A DNA stretch of 64,000 nucleotides from Serratia marcescens subsp. marcescens ATCC 13880 (GTDB lineage Bacteria; Pseudomonadota; Gammaproteobacteria; Enterobacterales; Enterobacteriaceae), in the NCBI RefSeq assembly GCF_017299535.1, contig NZ_CP071238.1, forward strand, positions 1,302,001 through 1,366,000, written 5' to 3'. Each line of letters opens with the position of its first letter. Positions within the stretch are counted from its first letter, which is position 1. The position numbers were made by a program, and so were the translations under genes. The notes under the pieces are model-generated. The model searched no databases. It saw only the letters and a program-made list of their open reading frames with translations, and was not told the DNA's origin. This document shows, in pieces, positions 18,213-26,848 of the stretch.

Positions 18213-19208
18213 GTGAAACGTTCGCTTTACCTGTTGTTGTGCGCCCTGGGCTTGGGCTGGGGCGTGCCGCTGCACGCCTATGCCGTCAGCCTGCACAATT
18301 GCGGGGCAATGCGCGATTACCCGCAGCCGCCGCAGCGGGTGCTGGTCTACGCCAATCCGGCGCTGGAAAACCTGCTGGCGCTGGGGCTGGCTAGCCGTGC
18401 GATCGGCGTGGTCGGGTATGACCGCACGCGCGATCCCGCGCCGACGGCGTCGGCCGATACGCTGCGGGCGCCCGTCGGCCCGGCGCCGCCCACGGCGGAA
18501 GCGTTGCTGCTGATGCGGCCGGATTTTGTCTATTCGGCCAGCTATTACTGGCTGCACAGCCCGGAAACGCCCGATCGGGCGCGGTTGGCGGAATGGGGCA
18601 TCGATACTTATCTCTCTCCCGGCGCCTGCAGCGGCCAGCAAAGCGCGATCGCCGCCGCGCTGACGTTCGAAGACATTTTCACCGAGCTGCGGGAGCTGGC
18701 GCGCATTTTTAACGCTGGCCGCGCCGGTGAAGCGCTGATCGCGCGGCTGCGCGAGCAGCTGAAGGCGCTCGAACCGCAGCGCGCGTCATTGCCGCATCGG
18801 CGTCTGCTGTGGTGGTATGCCGGCACGCAGACGCCCTACGTGGCGGGTTGCTGCGGCGCGCCAGGTTTGCTGAGCCGCAGCGTCGGCAGCGAGAACCTGT
18901 TCGGCGATCTGCCCGAGCTGTGGCCGACGGTATCCTGGGAGATTATCGCCGCCCGCGATCCGGATGCGATCGTGCTTGGCGATCTGCCGCGCGGCGGCTT
19001 CGGGGACAGCGCGGCCGACAAGATCGCCTTTCTGGAGCATCACCCGCTGACCGCTACGCTGCGCGCCGTACGTCAGCGGCACTACGTGATCCTCCCCGGT
19101 TACGACATGGACCCTTCCGCCCGCACCGTGGCGGCGCTGGGCCGTTTGATTCGGGGCCTGGCGGCCTTGCCGCCGCAGACTCCGATGCTTTCCAACAAGG
19201 AACCTTGA
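18213..19208 (+). CDS. Periplasmic substrate-binding protein (TroA/BtuF-fold) of the modE-linked importer
   Basis: Periplasmic binding protein of 331 aa of the class III (BtuF/FhuD/MolA) fold. A short signal peptide is followed by a first lobe with PQRVLVYANPALENLLALGL, a long connecting helix around FTELRELARIFNAG, and a second lobe with SWEIIAARDPDAIVLGD and a C-terminal RTVAALGRLIRGL helix. The mature protein is unusually cysteine-bearing, including an adjacent pair in VAGCCGAPG. The start is GTG, 4 nt after the receptor stop. It should deliver ligand to the FecCD permease two genes downstream. It could be a MolA-like or a siderophore-binding protein. Confidence 0.87.
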   Translation: MKRSLYLLLCALGLGWGVPLHAYAVSLHNCGAMRDYPQPPQRVLVYANPALENLLALGLASRAIGVVGYDRTRDPAPTASADTLRAPVGPAPPTAEALLLMRPDFVYSASYYWLHSPETPDRARLAEWGIDTYLSPGACSGQQSAIAAALTFEDIFTELRELARIFNAGRAGEALIARLREQLKALEPQRASLPHRRLLWWYAGTQTPYVAGCCGAPGLLSRSVGSENLFGDLPELWPTVSWEIIAARDPDAIVLGDLPRGGFGDSAADKIAFLEHHPLTATLRAVRQRHYVILPGYDMDPSARTVAALGRLIRGLAALPPQTPMLSNKEP

Positions 19209-19209
19209 T

Positions 19210-19965
19210 ATGACTGCCGTTTCATTCTCTTCGCTGCTGGACTCCTGGGATCGCCAGCAGGCGGCTTACATCGCCGAACGCGAAGCGCGTTTTAACGCCC
19301 AACTGGACGTGCTGGCGCTGGCCGTCGGCCAGGATTTTCACGTGCTGGATCTGGCCTGTGGCCCGGGATCGCTGAGCCTGCGTATTTTGCAGCGCTTTCC
19401 GCAGGCCAGGGTGACCGCCATCGATCTCGATCCGCTGCTGCTGGCGGTGGCGCGCGGCGCGCTGGCGGCGTACGGCGATCGGATCCGCATTCTGCAGGTC
19501 GATCTGGCGGATCCTGCCTGTTTTTCCGTGCTGTCCGGCCCCACGCCGCAGGCGGCGGTGTCCAGCACGGCGCTGCACTGGCTGATGCCGGAGCAGCAGC
19601 TGGCGTTGTACCGTAACGTCGCCGGGCTGCTGGCCGCCGGCGGCGTATTCCTCAATGCCGATCATCAGCGCTATGACCACCGTCAGCCACGGCTGAAAGC
19701 GTTGGCCGAACGGCACGACGAGCAGACCCAACAACACGCCTGGGACAGCGGCGTTGAGGATTGGGATCGTTGGTTCGCCGGCGCACTGCAATCGCCGGCC
19801 TTGGCCGCTTATCAGGCCGAGCGCGAAGCGCTGTTCGCCGGCCGGCCGGTACCGCCGCCGACGCCGGTGGATTTCCAGCTTGCGGCCCTCAGACAAGCCG
19901 GTTTCAGCGAGGCGGGGACGGTGTGGCAACTGTTGGACGACTATGTGATCGCAGGCTGGAAATAG
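19210..19965 (+). CDS. Class I SAM-dependent methyltransferase within the transport operon
   Basis: Soluble 251-aa methyltransferase. The SAM-binding motif I is VLDLACGPGSLSLRI (near residue 47), motif II AIDLDPLLLAVARGAL, and the post-motif region ALHWLMPEQQLALYRNV resembles Methyltransf_12/25-type enzymes. The C-terminal part, with PVPPPTPVDFQLAALRQAGFSEAGTVW, is typical of small-molecule methyltransferases. The ATG follows AAGGA, 1 nt after the binding-protein stop, and the permease starts 1 nt after this gene, so it is an integral operon member. A methyltransferase inside an ABC importer operon suggests it modifies the carried chelator or a metabolite linked to it; that is inference. Confidence 0.85.
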   Translation: MTAVSFSSLLDSWDRQQAAYIAEREARFNAQLDVLALAVGQDFHVLDLACGPGSLSLRILQRFPQARVTAIDLDPLLLAVARGALAAYGDRIRILQVDLADPACFSVLSGPTPQAAVSSTALHWLMPEQQLALYRNVAGLLAAGGVFLNADHQRYDHRQPRLKALAERHDEQTQQHAWDSGVEDWDRWFAGALQSPALAAYQAEREALFAGRPVPPPTPVDFQLAALRQAGFSEAGTVWQLLDDYVIAGWK

Positions 19966-19966
19966 C

Positions 19967-20992
19967 ATGAGCCGGCGGTTACTGCCCGGCCGTGAGGCCG
20001 GCGGGTTGTTGCTGCTGGCGGCGGCGCTGCCGCTGGCCCTGCTGGGCGCCACCTTGTCGGGGCCCGCGCCGATCGCGTGGCACGACGCCTGGCGCATCGT
20101 GCTCGGCGTCAGCGGCGGTGCGCAGACCGATGCCGAGGTGTATCAGCGCATCATCTGGTCGCTGCGGATGCCGCGCGCGCTGCTGGCGGCGCTGGCCGGC
20201 GCCGGGCTGGCGCTGGCGGGCACCGTGCTGCAGTCGCTGACCCGCAACCCGCTGGCCGATCCCTGGGTGCTGGGGATCTCCTCCGGCGCCGGCGTGGGGG
20301 CGGTGACGGTGTTGGTGTTGGGGCTGGGGGGCGGCCTATTGTCGGTGTCCGGCGGGGCGTTTATCGGCGCGCTGGCGGCGTTTGCATTGGTGATGCTGTT
20401 GGCCGGACGTTCGCTGGAGGGGGAGTCCACGCTGTTTATTCTGGCCGGGGTGGCGGTGACGCAGCTGCTCTCCGCGCTGACTTCGCTGATCACCCTTTGG
20501 CAGGCGGACGCCAACGCCACGCGCGGCGTGATGTTCTGGCTGCTGGGATCGTTCAGCGACGCGCGCTGGCCGCAGGTCGGGCTGTGCGGGCTGGCGCTGG
20601 CGGCGACGCTGCTGCTTTGTTGGCTGCGGGCGGGTGAGCTGGACGCGCTGGCGTTCGGCGGCGTGACCGCCGCTTCGCTGGGGGTGGCGGTGGCCCCGCT
20701 GAAGCTGCTGCTGTATGTGGTGACCACCGCGCTGACGGCGGCGATCGTCGCGTTCAGCGGCGCGGTGGGGTTTATCGGGTTGACGGTGCCGCATGTCGCC
20801 CGGCGGCTGGTGGGCTCGCGGCATCGGCTGCTGTTGCCGGCCAGCGCGCTGTGCGGCGCCCTGTTCGCCGTGGCGGCGGACACGCTGGCCAGAACGCTGT
20901 TTGCGCCGCGCGAGCTGCCGGTCGGCGTGCTGACGGCGCTGCTGGGGGTGCCGATATTCCTGCTGTTGCTGTATCGAAAGGTCAATGCATGA
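19967..20992 (+). CDS. FecCD/BtuC-type ABC transporter permease
   Basis: Inner-membrane permease of 341 aa with about ten membrane segments. The family signature LAGTVLQSLTRNPLADPWVLGISSG is present near residue 90 (interrupted here only for length: LQSLTRNPLADP, then VLGISSGAGVG). The coupling-helix region AFSGAVGFIGLTVPHVARRL lies near residue 265, followed by PARELPVGVLTALLGVPIF-like C-terminal sequence. It is the same family as H. influenzae MolB and E. coli BtuC/FecCD. The gene starts 1 nt after the methyltransferase stop and overlaps the ATPase start by 4 nt. Confidence 0.92.
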   Translation: MSRRLLPGREAGGLLLLAAALPLALLGATLSGPAPIAWHDAWRIVLGVSGGAQTDAEVYQRIIWSLRMPRALLAALAGAGLALAGTVLQSLTRNPLADPWVLGISSGAGVGAVTVLVLGLGGGLLSVSGGAFIGALAAFALVMLLAGRSLEGESTLFILAGVAVTQLLSALTSLITLWQADANATRGVMFWLLGSFSDARWPQVGLCGLALAATLLLCWLRAGELDALAFGGVTAASLGVAVAPLKLLLYVVTTALTAAIVAFSGAVGFIGLTVPHVARRLVGSRHRLLLPASALCGALFAVAADTLARTLFAPRELPVGVLTALLGVPIFLLLLYRKVNA

Positions 20993-21777
20993 CGATTGAA
21001 AAAGCGCGATCCGGCCTGTGCGCCGAAGCGGTGAGCTGGCGAGCGGGGGCGCGCACGGTGCTGGAAAATCTCAGTTTCTGCGCCTTGCCCGGTGAGATCA
21101 CCGGCGTGCTCGGCGTCAACGGCAGCGGTAAATCGACGCTGCTTAAGCTGCTGGCCGGGCTGCAGCCCGCCGCCGGCGGCCGCGTTTGGCTGGAAGGGCG
21201 CGAAATCGCCGCATTTTCCGGACGGGAACGCGCCAGGCGCATCGCTTTTCTCGAGCAATCCGCCCCCGGCGCCTTCGCGCTGCCGGTGAAGGAGGCGGTA
21301 TTGTTGGGGCGTCTGGCCCATGTCGGCCGCTGGCGTGGTTTTGGTTCCGAGGATCGCCGCCTCGCCGGGCAGGCGATGGAGCAAGTGGGCATCAGCCACC
21401 TGGCCGATCGCGATTGGCAGCGGCTGTCCGGCGGTGAACGGCAGCGGGTGCATCTGGCGCGCGCGCTGGCGCAGCAAACGCCGTGGCTGCTGCTGGACGA
21501 ACCCGCCAATCATCTGGATATCGCTCATCAGCAGCAGTTTATGGCCTTGCTGCGGCGGCTGAAACTCAGCGTGGTGGTGACGCTGCACGATCTGAATCTG
21601 GCGGCCTGTTATTGCGATCGGGTCGCGCTGCTGCAGCGGGGCGGGATCTGTGCGGCAGGCGCGCCGCGGCAGGCGCTGACGCCGGAGAACATTCACGCGG
21701 TATACGGTGTGGAGGCCAAGCTGGCGGCGCCCGCCGGCTATGCGCCGCCGTTGATCTATTACCCCGCGCCGGGATGA
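20989..21777 (+). CDS. FecE/BtuD-type ABC transporter ATPase
   Basis: Cytoplasmic ATPase of 262 aa powering the FecCD-type permease. Walker A is GVNGSGKST (near residue 43), the signature is LSGGERQRVHLARAL, Walker B is LLLDEPANHLDIAHQ, and the switch histidine is in VTLHDLNLAA. The ATGA overlap with the permease fixes the start. Last gene of the five-gene operon; 146 nt separate it from acrZ. No MOP/TOBE domain is present, unlike ModC. Confidence 0.93.
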   Translation: MTIEKARSGLCAEAVSWRAGARTVLENLSFCALPGEITGVLGVNGSGKSTLLKLLAGLQPAAGGRVWLEGREIAAFSGRERARRIAFLEQSAPGAFALPVKEAVLLGRLAHVGRWRGFGSEDRRLAGQAMEQVGISHLADRDWQRLSGGERQRVHLARALAQQTPWLLLDEPANHLDIAHQQQFMALLRRLKLSVVVTLHDLNLAACYCDRVALLQRGGICAAGAPRQALTPENIHAVYGVEAKLAAPAGYAPPLIYYPAPG

Positions 21778-21923
21778 GGGAGGCTGAAAGGGCACGTTTG
21801 GCCGATCACAATTTCGCCTCGCTGGCTAAAATAACTCCGGTTTTAGCGATTTTTTTGGGTTAGAATAACCCGATATGCGGTGAAAGGCATTTGCCGCTCA
21901 ATGGGCAGTTAAGCGAGGCTATC

Positions 21924-22073
21924 ATGTTGGAATTATTGAAAAGTCTGTTGTTCGCCGTGGTGATGGTGCCGGTGGTCATGGCGCTCATTCTCGGCCTGAT
22001 CTACGGTTTTGGCGAAGTGTTCAACGTCTTCTCCAAAGTGGGCCGTTCGAAAGAAAACCGCACCCAGCACTGA
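21924..22073 (+). CDS. acrZ: AcrB-associated small membrane protein AcrZ
   Basis: Inner-membrane protein of 49 aa that binds AcrB and alters AcrAB-TolC substrate preference in E. coli. A single helix (about 7-29, [17 protein letters not shown]) matches E. coli AcrZ closely, beginning MLELLKSL. The start is set by that similarity; a longer reading would add eleven residues with no counterpart. Its place directly before modABC is the E. coli one. A possible MarA/SoxS/Rob site lies upstream at 21789-21807. Confidence 0.95.
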   Translation: MLELLKSLLFAVVMVPVVMALILGLIYGFGEVFNVFSKVGRSKENRTQH

Positions 22074-22091
22074 CCGTTCCCGATCCCGATA

Positions 22092-22113
22092 CCCGCCGGC
22101 ATCCCCCGGCGGG
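22092..22113 (+). terminator. Probable terminator after acrZ
   Basis: CCCGCCGG (22092-22099) pairs with CCGGCGGG (22106-22113) around CATCCC, 18 nt after the acrZ stop. The following sequence CATTCCTC is only weakly T-rich. Confidence 0.6.
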
Positions 22114-22170
22114 CATTCCTCAAGTTATCTCACGCTTTGCCGATAAACCGCATGACAAGCTTTCGCGCAA

Positions 22171-22194
22171 CGTTATATTATTTTTTATATAACG
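22171..22194 (+). promoter_or_regulatory. ModE box upstream of modABC
   Basis: CGTTATAT-N8-ATATAACG with perfect 8-bp arms. It has the same half-sites and overall 24-bp length as the E. coli modA operator. It lies 38 nt before the modA start codon, a repressing position. Confidence 0.9.
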
Positions 22195-22231
22195 AAGAGT
22201 GATAATGCACGTTAACTTGCGGAGAAAAACA

Positions 22232-23005
22232 ATGAAACAGCAATGGACCAAATGGGTTGGCGGGATCGTTCTGGCATCGGGCCTGGTGGCTCAGGCTTCG
22301 GCGGCGGAAAAGATCACCGTGTTCGCCGCCGCGTCGCTGACCAACGCGCTGCAGGACATCGCCACCCAATATCAAAAAGGCAAGGACGTGCAGGTGGTTT
22401 CCTCCTTTGCGTCATCCTCGACGCTGGCGCGCCAAATTGAGCAGGGCGCTCCGGCCGATCTGTTTATCTCCGCCGATCAGCAGTGGATGGATTACGCCAT
22501 CGACAAGCAGCAGATGGTGAAAGACACCCGTTACACGCTGCTGGGCAACGAACTGGTGCTGATCGCCGCCAAGAGCGATAAACAAGACAAGATTGCCATC
22601 GACAAGCAGACCGACTGGGCCAAGTTGCTCAGCGGCGGCCGCCTGGCGGTGGGCGATCCGGATCACGTGCCGGCCGGCATCTACGCCAAAGAGGCGCTGG
22701 AGCATCTGGGCGCCTGGAGCGCGCTGGAACCGAAACTGGCGCGCGCCAACAACGTGCGCAGCGCGATGGCGCTGGTGGAACGCGGTGAAGCGCCGCTCGG
22801 CATCGTCTACGGCTCCGATGCGGTCGCCAGCGACAAGGTGAAAGTGGTGGGCGTGTTCCCGGAAGACAGCCACAAACCGGTTGAATATCCGATGGCGATA
22901 GTGAAAGATCGTCAAACTCCGACGGTCAGCGCTTTCTATACCTATCTGAAGAGTCCGGAAGCGGCCGCTATTTTCGAACATTATGGATTCACCCCGCGTA
23001 AATGA
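22232..23005 (+). CDS. modA: Molybdate-binding periplasmic protein
   Basis: Periplasmic receptor of the high-affinity molybdate ABC importer, 257 aa. The signal peptide ends ASA (residue 24). The mature protein opens with KITVFAAASLTNALQDIA, whose Ser and the later SSSTLARQ serine and Tyr-containing GIVYGSDAV region form the oxyanion pocket in E. coli ModA. It is followed by modB with an ATGA overlap. The ATG after GGAGA at 22221 is the start. A ModE box just upstream indicates molybdate repression. Confidence 0.96.
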   Translation: MKQQWTKWVGGIVLASGLVAQASAAEKITVFAAASLTNALQDIATQYQKGKDVQVVSSFASSSTLARQIEQGAPADLFISADQQWMDYAIDKQQMVKDTRYTLLGNELVLIAAKSDKQDKIAIDKQTDWAKLLSGGRLAVGDPDHVPAGIYAKEALEHLGAWSALEPKLARANNVRSAMALVERGEAPLGIVYGSDAVASDKVKVVGVFPEDSHKPVEYPMAIVKDRQTPTVSAFYTYLKSPEAAAIFEHYGFTPRK

Positions 23006-23691
23006 TTCTGAGCGAGTATGAGTGGCAGGCGGTTGAGCTGAGCCTGAAAGTCTCCGGTTTGGCGGTGGTCTGCAGCCTGCCGTTCGGCATTCTGATGGCC
23101 TGGGTGCTGGTGCGTTGCCGTTTTCCCGGCAAAGCGCTGCTGGATGGCGTCATTCACCTGCCGCTGGTGCTGCCGCCGGTGGTGGTCGGCTATTTGCTGC
23201 TGATCGCCATGGGGCGGCGCGGCGTCATCGGCGAGCGGCTGTACGACTGGTTCGGTTTCAGCTTCAGCTTTAGCTGGCGCGGCGCCGCGCTGGCGTCGGC
23301 GGTGGTGGCGTTTCCGCTGATGGTGCGCGCCATTCGGCTGGCGCTGGAGGCGGTGGACACTCGGCTGGAGCTGGCGGCGCGCACGCTGGGCGCCAACCCG
23401 TGGCGGGTGTTTTTCACCATCACGCTGCCGCTGTCGCTGCCCGGCGTCATTGTCGGCGTGGTGCTGGCCTTCGCCCGCTCGTTGGGGGAGTTCGGCGCCA
23501 CCATCACCTTCGTCTCCAACATTCCCGGTGAAACCCGCACCATTCCGCTGGCGATGTATACGCTGATCGAAACGCCGGGGGCGGAAGCCGCCGCCGCGCG
23601 GCTGTGCGCGATCGCCATCGTGCTGTCGCTGGCTTCGCTGATGGTGTCCGAATGGCTGGCCCGCTGGGGCCGCAAACGGATGGGGGCGTAA
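23002..23691 (+). CDS. modB: Molybdate ABC transporter permease
   Basis: Inner-membrane permease of 229 aa with five to six membrane helices. The cytosolic coupling motif (EAA loop) is visible at LELAARTLGANPWRVFFTITLP. Length and sequence match E. coli ModB. Its ATG overlaps the modA stop (ATGA) and its stop abuts modC, giving a tight modABC operon. Confidence 0.96.
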   Translation: MILSEYEWQAVELSLKVSGLAVVCSLPFGILMAWVLVRCRFPGKALLDGVIHLPLVLPPVVVGYLLLIAMGRRGVIGERLYDWFGFSFSFSWRGAALASAVVAFPLMVRAIRLALEAVDTRLELAARTLGANPWRVFFTITLPLSLPGVIVGVVLAFARSLGEFGATITFVSNIPGETRTIPLAMYTLIETPGAEAAAARLCAIAIVLSLASLMVSEWLARWGRKRMGA

Positions 23692-24759
23692 ATGCTGGAG
23701 CTGGATTTCTCGCAGCAGCTGGGCGACCTTAATCTCAACGTCCGCGCCGATTTGCCGGCGCAGGGCATCACCGCGATTTTCGGCCTGTCCGGCGCGGGAA
23801 AAACCTCATTGATCAACGCCATCGGCGGCCTGACCCGTTTACAGCAGGGGCGCATCGCGCTCAATGGCCGCACGCTGGTGGATACCGCCGCGGGCCTCTG
23901 CCTGCCGCCGGAAAAGCGCCGTATCGGCTACGTGTTTCAGGATGCGCGCCTGTTCCCGCATTATCGGGTGCGCGGCAACCTGCAGTACGGCATGGCGGCC
24001 GGTATGCGCGCGCAGTTCAATACCATTGTCGAGCTGCTGGGCATCGGGCCGCTGCTTAATCGGCTGCCGTTGACGCTCTCCGGCGGTGAAAAACAGCGGG
24101 TGGCGATCGGCCGCGCGCTGCTGACGGCGCCGGAACTGCTGCTGATGGACGAACCGTTGGCCTCGCTCGATCTGCCGCGCAAACGCGAGCTGCTGCCGTA
24201 TCTGGAGCGGTTGGCGCAGGACGTGAACATCCCTATCCTCTACGTCAGCCATAGCCTGGACGAGATCCTGCGGCTGGCCGAGCAGGTGATGGTGCTGGAT
24301 CGCGGTGAGGTGCGCGCGTTCGGCGGGCTGGAAGCCGTCTGGGCCAGCAGCGCGCTGCGGCCGTGGCTGCAACGTGAAGATCAGAGCAGCGTGCTGCGCG
24401 TCAGCGTGATTGAGCATCATCAACGCTATGCCATGACTGCGCTGGCGCTCGGCGATCAGCGGCTGTGGGTCAGCGGCATCGACGCCGAATTGGGCACCCA
24501 ACTGCGCATTCGCATCAACGCCGCCGACGTCTCGCTGGTGCTGCAACCGCCGGTCAACAGCAGCATTCGCAACGTCTTGCCGGCCAAGGTCAGCGAGTGT
24601 CTGGACGTGGACGGGCAGGTGGAAGTGAAGCTGGCGGTCGGGGAACACGTGCTGTGGGCGCGGATCACGCCGTGGGCGCGCGATGAACTGGCGATCCGCC
24701 CCGGGCAGTGGCTGTACGCGCAGGTGAAGAGCGTGTCGATCAGCCGCGAGAGCCGCTAA
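23692..24759 (+). CDS. modC: Molybdate ABC transporter ATPase
   Basis: ATPase of 355 aa energising ModB. Walker A is GLSGAGKTS (near residue 32), the signature [16 protein letters not shown], Walker [13 protein letters not shown] and the switch histidine in [10 protein letters not shown]-terminal MOP/TOBE domain (about 290-352) with [11 protein letters not shown] is the regulatory oxyanion-binding part seen in ModC proteins. The ATG directly follows the modB stop. Confidence 0.96.
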   Translation: MLELDFSQQLGDLNLNVRADLPAQGITAIFGLSGAGKTSLINAIGGLTRLQQGRIALNGRTLVDTAAGLCLPPEKRRIGYVFQDARLFPHYRVRGNLQYGMAAGMRAQFNTIVELLGIGPLLNRLPLTLSGGEKQRVAIGRALLTAPELLLMDEPLASLDLPRKRELLPYLERLAQDVNIPILYVSHSLDEILRLAEQVMVLDRGEVRAFGGLEAVWASSALRPWLQREDQSSVLRVSVIEHHQRYAMTALALGDQRLWVSGIDAELGTQLRIRINAADVSLVLQPPVNSSIRNVLPAKVSECLDVDGQVEVKLAVGEHVLWARITPWARDELAIRPGQWLYAQVKSVSISRESR

Positions 24760-24764
24760 GGCAG

Positions 24765-24783
24765 GCCCTCCCGGCGGGAGGGC
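24765..24783. terminator. Hairpin between modC and ybhA
   Basis: GCCCTCCC (24765-24772) pairs with GGGAGGGC (24776-24783) in the 31-nt gap between the convergent genes. T runs lie on the wrong side for a classical terminator in both directions, so its activity is uncertain. Confidence 0.5.
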
Positions 24784-24790
24784 GAAAAAA

Positions 24791-25609
24791 CTAGAGTATG
24801 CGGGTGCGGATCACTTCGGCGATGCCCGGCTGCAGGTTATCGGCGATCACCAGATCGGCGCGTTCCTTGATCGCGTCATCGGCGTTGCCCATCGCCACGC
24901 CCAACCCGACCGCTTCCAGCATGCTGATGTCATTGTAGTTGTCGCCGAACGCCACCACCTGATCCATGCTAAGCCCCTGCGACTCCACCCATTGGCGCAG
25001 GCGTTTGCCTTTGCTGTTGCCGCCTTTGGCGATATCCACCTGATCGTGCCAGGACCATTCGCACGCCAGCCCCAGCTCTTTTTCCACCGTGTCGGCAAAC
25101 TCGCGCAGCGCCGGAATATCGGCGTGCGAGGTGGCGAATTTCCAGATCGCCTGCGCGTCGTCGGCCGCCTGCGTCAGGCTGCCGACCTGCAGCAGCGTTG
25201 GGCGCTGCGCCGCCGGCAGGGTTTCCGCCCAGGCCAGCGAACGGGTCACGTGGCCGCTCGGTTCCTGATACAGCATGGCGTCGTCAACGTACATCAGCCC
25301 GTGAATGTCGGTCTGTTTGAGCATCTGCAGCACCTGCTTGGCTTGCTCCTTCGCCAAGGGATCGGCGGCCAGCACCTTTTTCTGCTGAAAATCATACAGG
25401 TAGGTGCCGTTGCAGCAGATGGCCGGGGTATCTATCTGCAGCGCCTGGTAAAACGGATGGATGGCGACGTGATGGCGGCCGGTGACCACCACCACCTGGA
25501 CGCCGGCGGTGCGCGCCTGCGCCAGCGCTTCCAGCGACTGCGGTAAGATGCGTTTTTGATTGTCCAGCAGGGTGCCGTCAAGATCGAGGGCGATGACGCG
25601 GTAGCTCAT
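24791..25609 (-). CDS. ybhA: Cof-type HAD phosphatase YbhA (pyridoxal phosphate / sugar phosphate phosphatase)
   Basis: HAD-superfamily phosphatase of 272 aa, collinear with E. coli YbhA, which hydrolyses pyridoxal 5'-phosphate and sugar phosphates. Motif I is ALDLDGTLLDN (nucleophile Asp), motif II is VVTGRH, the Lys motif is in GNSKGKRL and motif IV is VAFGDNYNDISML. The cap region CCNGTYLYD is Cof-type. I chose the ATG giving MSYRVIALDLDG, which matches E. coli; an in-frame ATG 24 nt upstream is possible. It is divergent from pgl. Confidence 0.93.
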   Translation of the reverse strand: MSYRVIALDLDGTLLDNQKRILPQSLEALAQARTAGVQVVVVTGRHHVAIHPFYQALQIDTPAICCNGTYLYDFQQKKVLAADPLAKEQAKQVLQMLKQTDIHGLMYVDDAMLYQEPSGHVTRSLAWAETLPAAQRPTLLQVGSLTQAADDAQAIWKFATSHADIPALREFADTVEKELGLACEWSWHDQVDIAKGGNSKGKRLRQWVESQGLSMDQVVAFGDNYNDISMLEAVGLGVAMGNADDAIKERADLVIADNLQPGIAEVIRTRIL

Positions 25610-25787
25610 AGGGTTCTCGTTATCGTTAGCCATAAAATTAATCCGATGGTACACCGGATAGCCTATGGAGAAAACCGCGTGAGCTTCCGGTGCTAAGCAG
25701 GGTTGCCATGCGACGGATGTGCGGTAAGCTAGGAGCAATCGAACGGCCTGAAACCGGTTCCTCTTTTACCCTTTGCAAGGAGAACAC

Positions 25788-26783
25788 ATGAAGCAAATCG
25801 TTTATGTCGCCAGCCCGGAGAGCCAGCAGATCCACGTCTGGCAGTTGGACGACGCCGGCGCGCTGGCGCTGCTGCAAACCGTTGACGTGCCGGGCCAGGT
25901 GCAGCCGATGACCCTTCATCCGGACAAGACCCACCTGTACGTCGGCGTGCGTCCGGCGTTCGGCATCGTCAGCTACCGCATCGAGGCGGACGGCACGCTG
26001 CAGCAGGCCGGCATGGCGCCGCTGCCGGGCAGCCCGACCCATATCTCCACCGATTTGCAGGGGCGTTACCTGTTCTCCGCCTCCTACAGCGGCAACTGCG
26101 CCAGCATCAGCCCGATCGGCCACGACGGCGTGGTGACGGCGCCGATCCAACAGATCGACGGCCTGAGCGCGCCGCACTCGGCGAACATCGATCCGACCAA
26201 CCAGCTGGTGCTGGTGCCGTGTCTGAAAGAAGACCGCATCCGTCTGTTCAACCTGAGCCTGGCGGGCCAGCTGACGCCGCACGCGCAGGAGGCGGTGGAT
26301 ATCGCCGCCGGCGCCGGCCCGCGCCATATGGCGTTCCACCATAACGACAAGTTCGCCTACTGCGTCAATGAGTTGAACGGCACGGTGGACGTGCTGGCGA
26401 TTTCGGAAAACGGCGGCAAATACACCGTGACGCAAACGCTGGATATCATGCCGGACGACTTCGACGGCACCCGCTGGGCGGCGGACATTCATATCACGCC
26501 GAACGGCCGTTTCCTCTACACCAGCGATCGCACCGCCAGCATTCTGACCCTCTTCAGCGTCTCCGAAGACGGCGGCACGTTGAGCGTGGTCGGCTATTAT
26601 CCGACCGAAACGCAGCCGCGCGGTTTCAATATCGATCACAGCGGCCGCTTCGTGATTTCGTCCGGCCAGAAGTCCGATCACATCGCGGTGCATGAAATTG
26701 ATCAGGCCAGCGGTAAGTTGACTACGCTGGCGCGTTATCCGGTGGGCAAAGGCCCGATGTGGGTCAGCGTGCTGGCGAAGTAA
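25788..26783 (+). CDS. pgl: 6-phosphogluconolactonase (beta-propeller type)
   Basis: Cytosolic seven-bladed beta-propeller lactonase of 331 aa hydrolysing 6-phosphogluconolactone in the pentose phosphate pathway. It is collinear with E. coli Pgl (YbhE), with [14 protein letters not shown] at the N terminus, [32 protein letters not shown] and the closing [16 protein letters not shown]. The ATG follows AAGGAGA. Monocistronic; a bidirectional terminator follows. Confidence 0.96.
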   Translation: MKQIVYVASPESQQIHVWQLDDAGALALLQTVDVPGQVQPMTLHPDKTHLYVGVRPAFGIVSYRIEADGTLQQAGMAPLPGSPTHISTDLQGRYLFSASYSGNCASISPIGHDGVVTAPIQQIDGLSAPHSANIDPTNQLVLVPCLKEDRIRLFNLSLAGQLTPHAQEAVDIAAGAGPRHMAFHHNDKFAYCVNELNGTVDVLAISENGGKYTVTQTLDIMPDDFDGTRWAADIHITPNGRFLYTSDRTASILTLFSVSEDGGTLSVVGYYPTETQPRGFNIDHSGRFVISSGQKSDHIAVHEIDQASGKLTTLARYPVGKGPMWVSVLAK

Positions 26784-26805
26784 TTCGTCGGCCAGGCCAG
26801 AGTGG

Positions 26806-26836
26806 AAAAGCGCGGTGCGGTTGACCGCGCTTTTTT
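26806..26836. terminator. Bidirectional terminator between pgl and ybhB
   Basis: AAAAGCGCGGT (26806-26816) pairs with ACCGCGCTTTT (26824-26834), with T runs on both strands. Confidence 0.92.
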
Positions 26837-26848
26837 ATGGGCGGGGGA

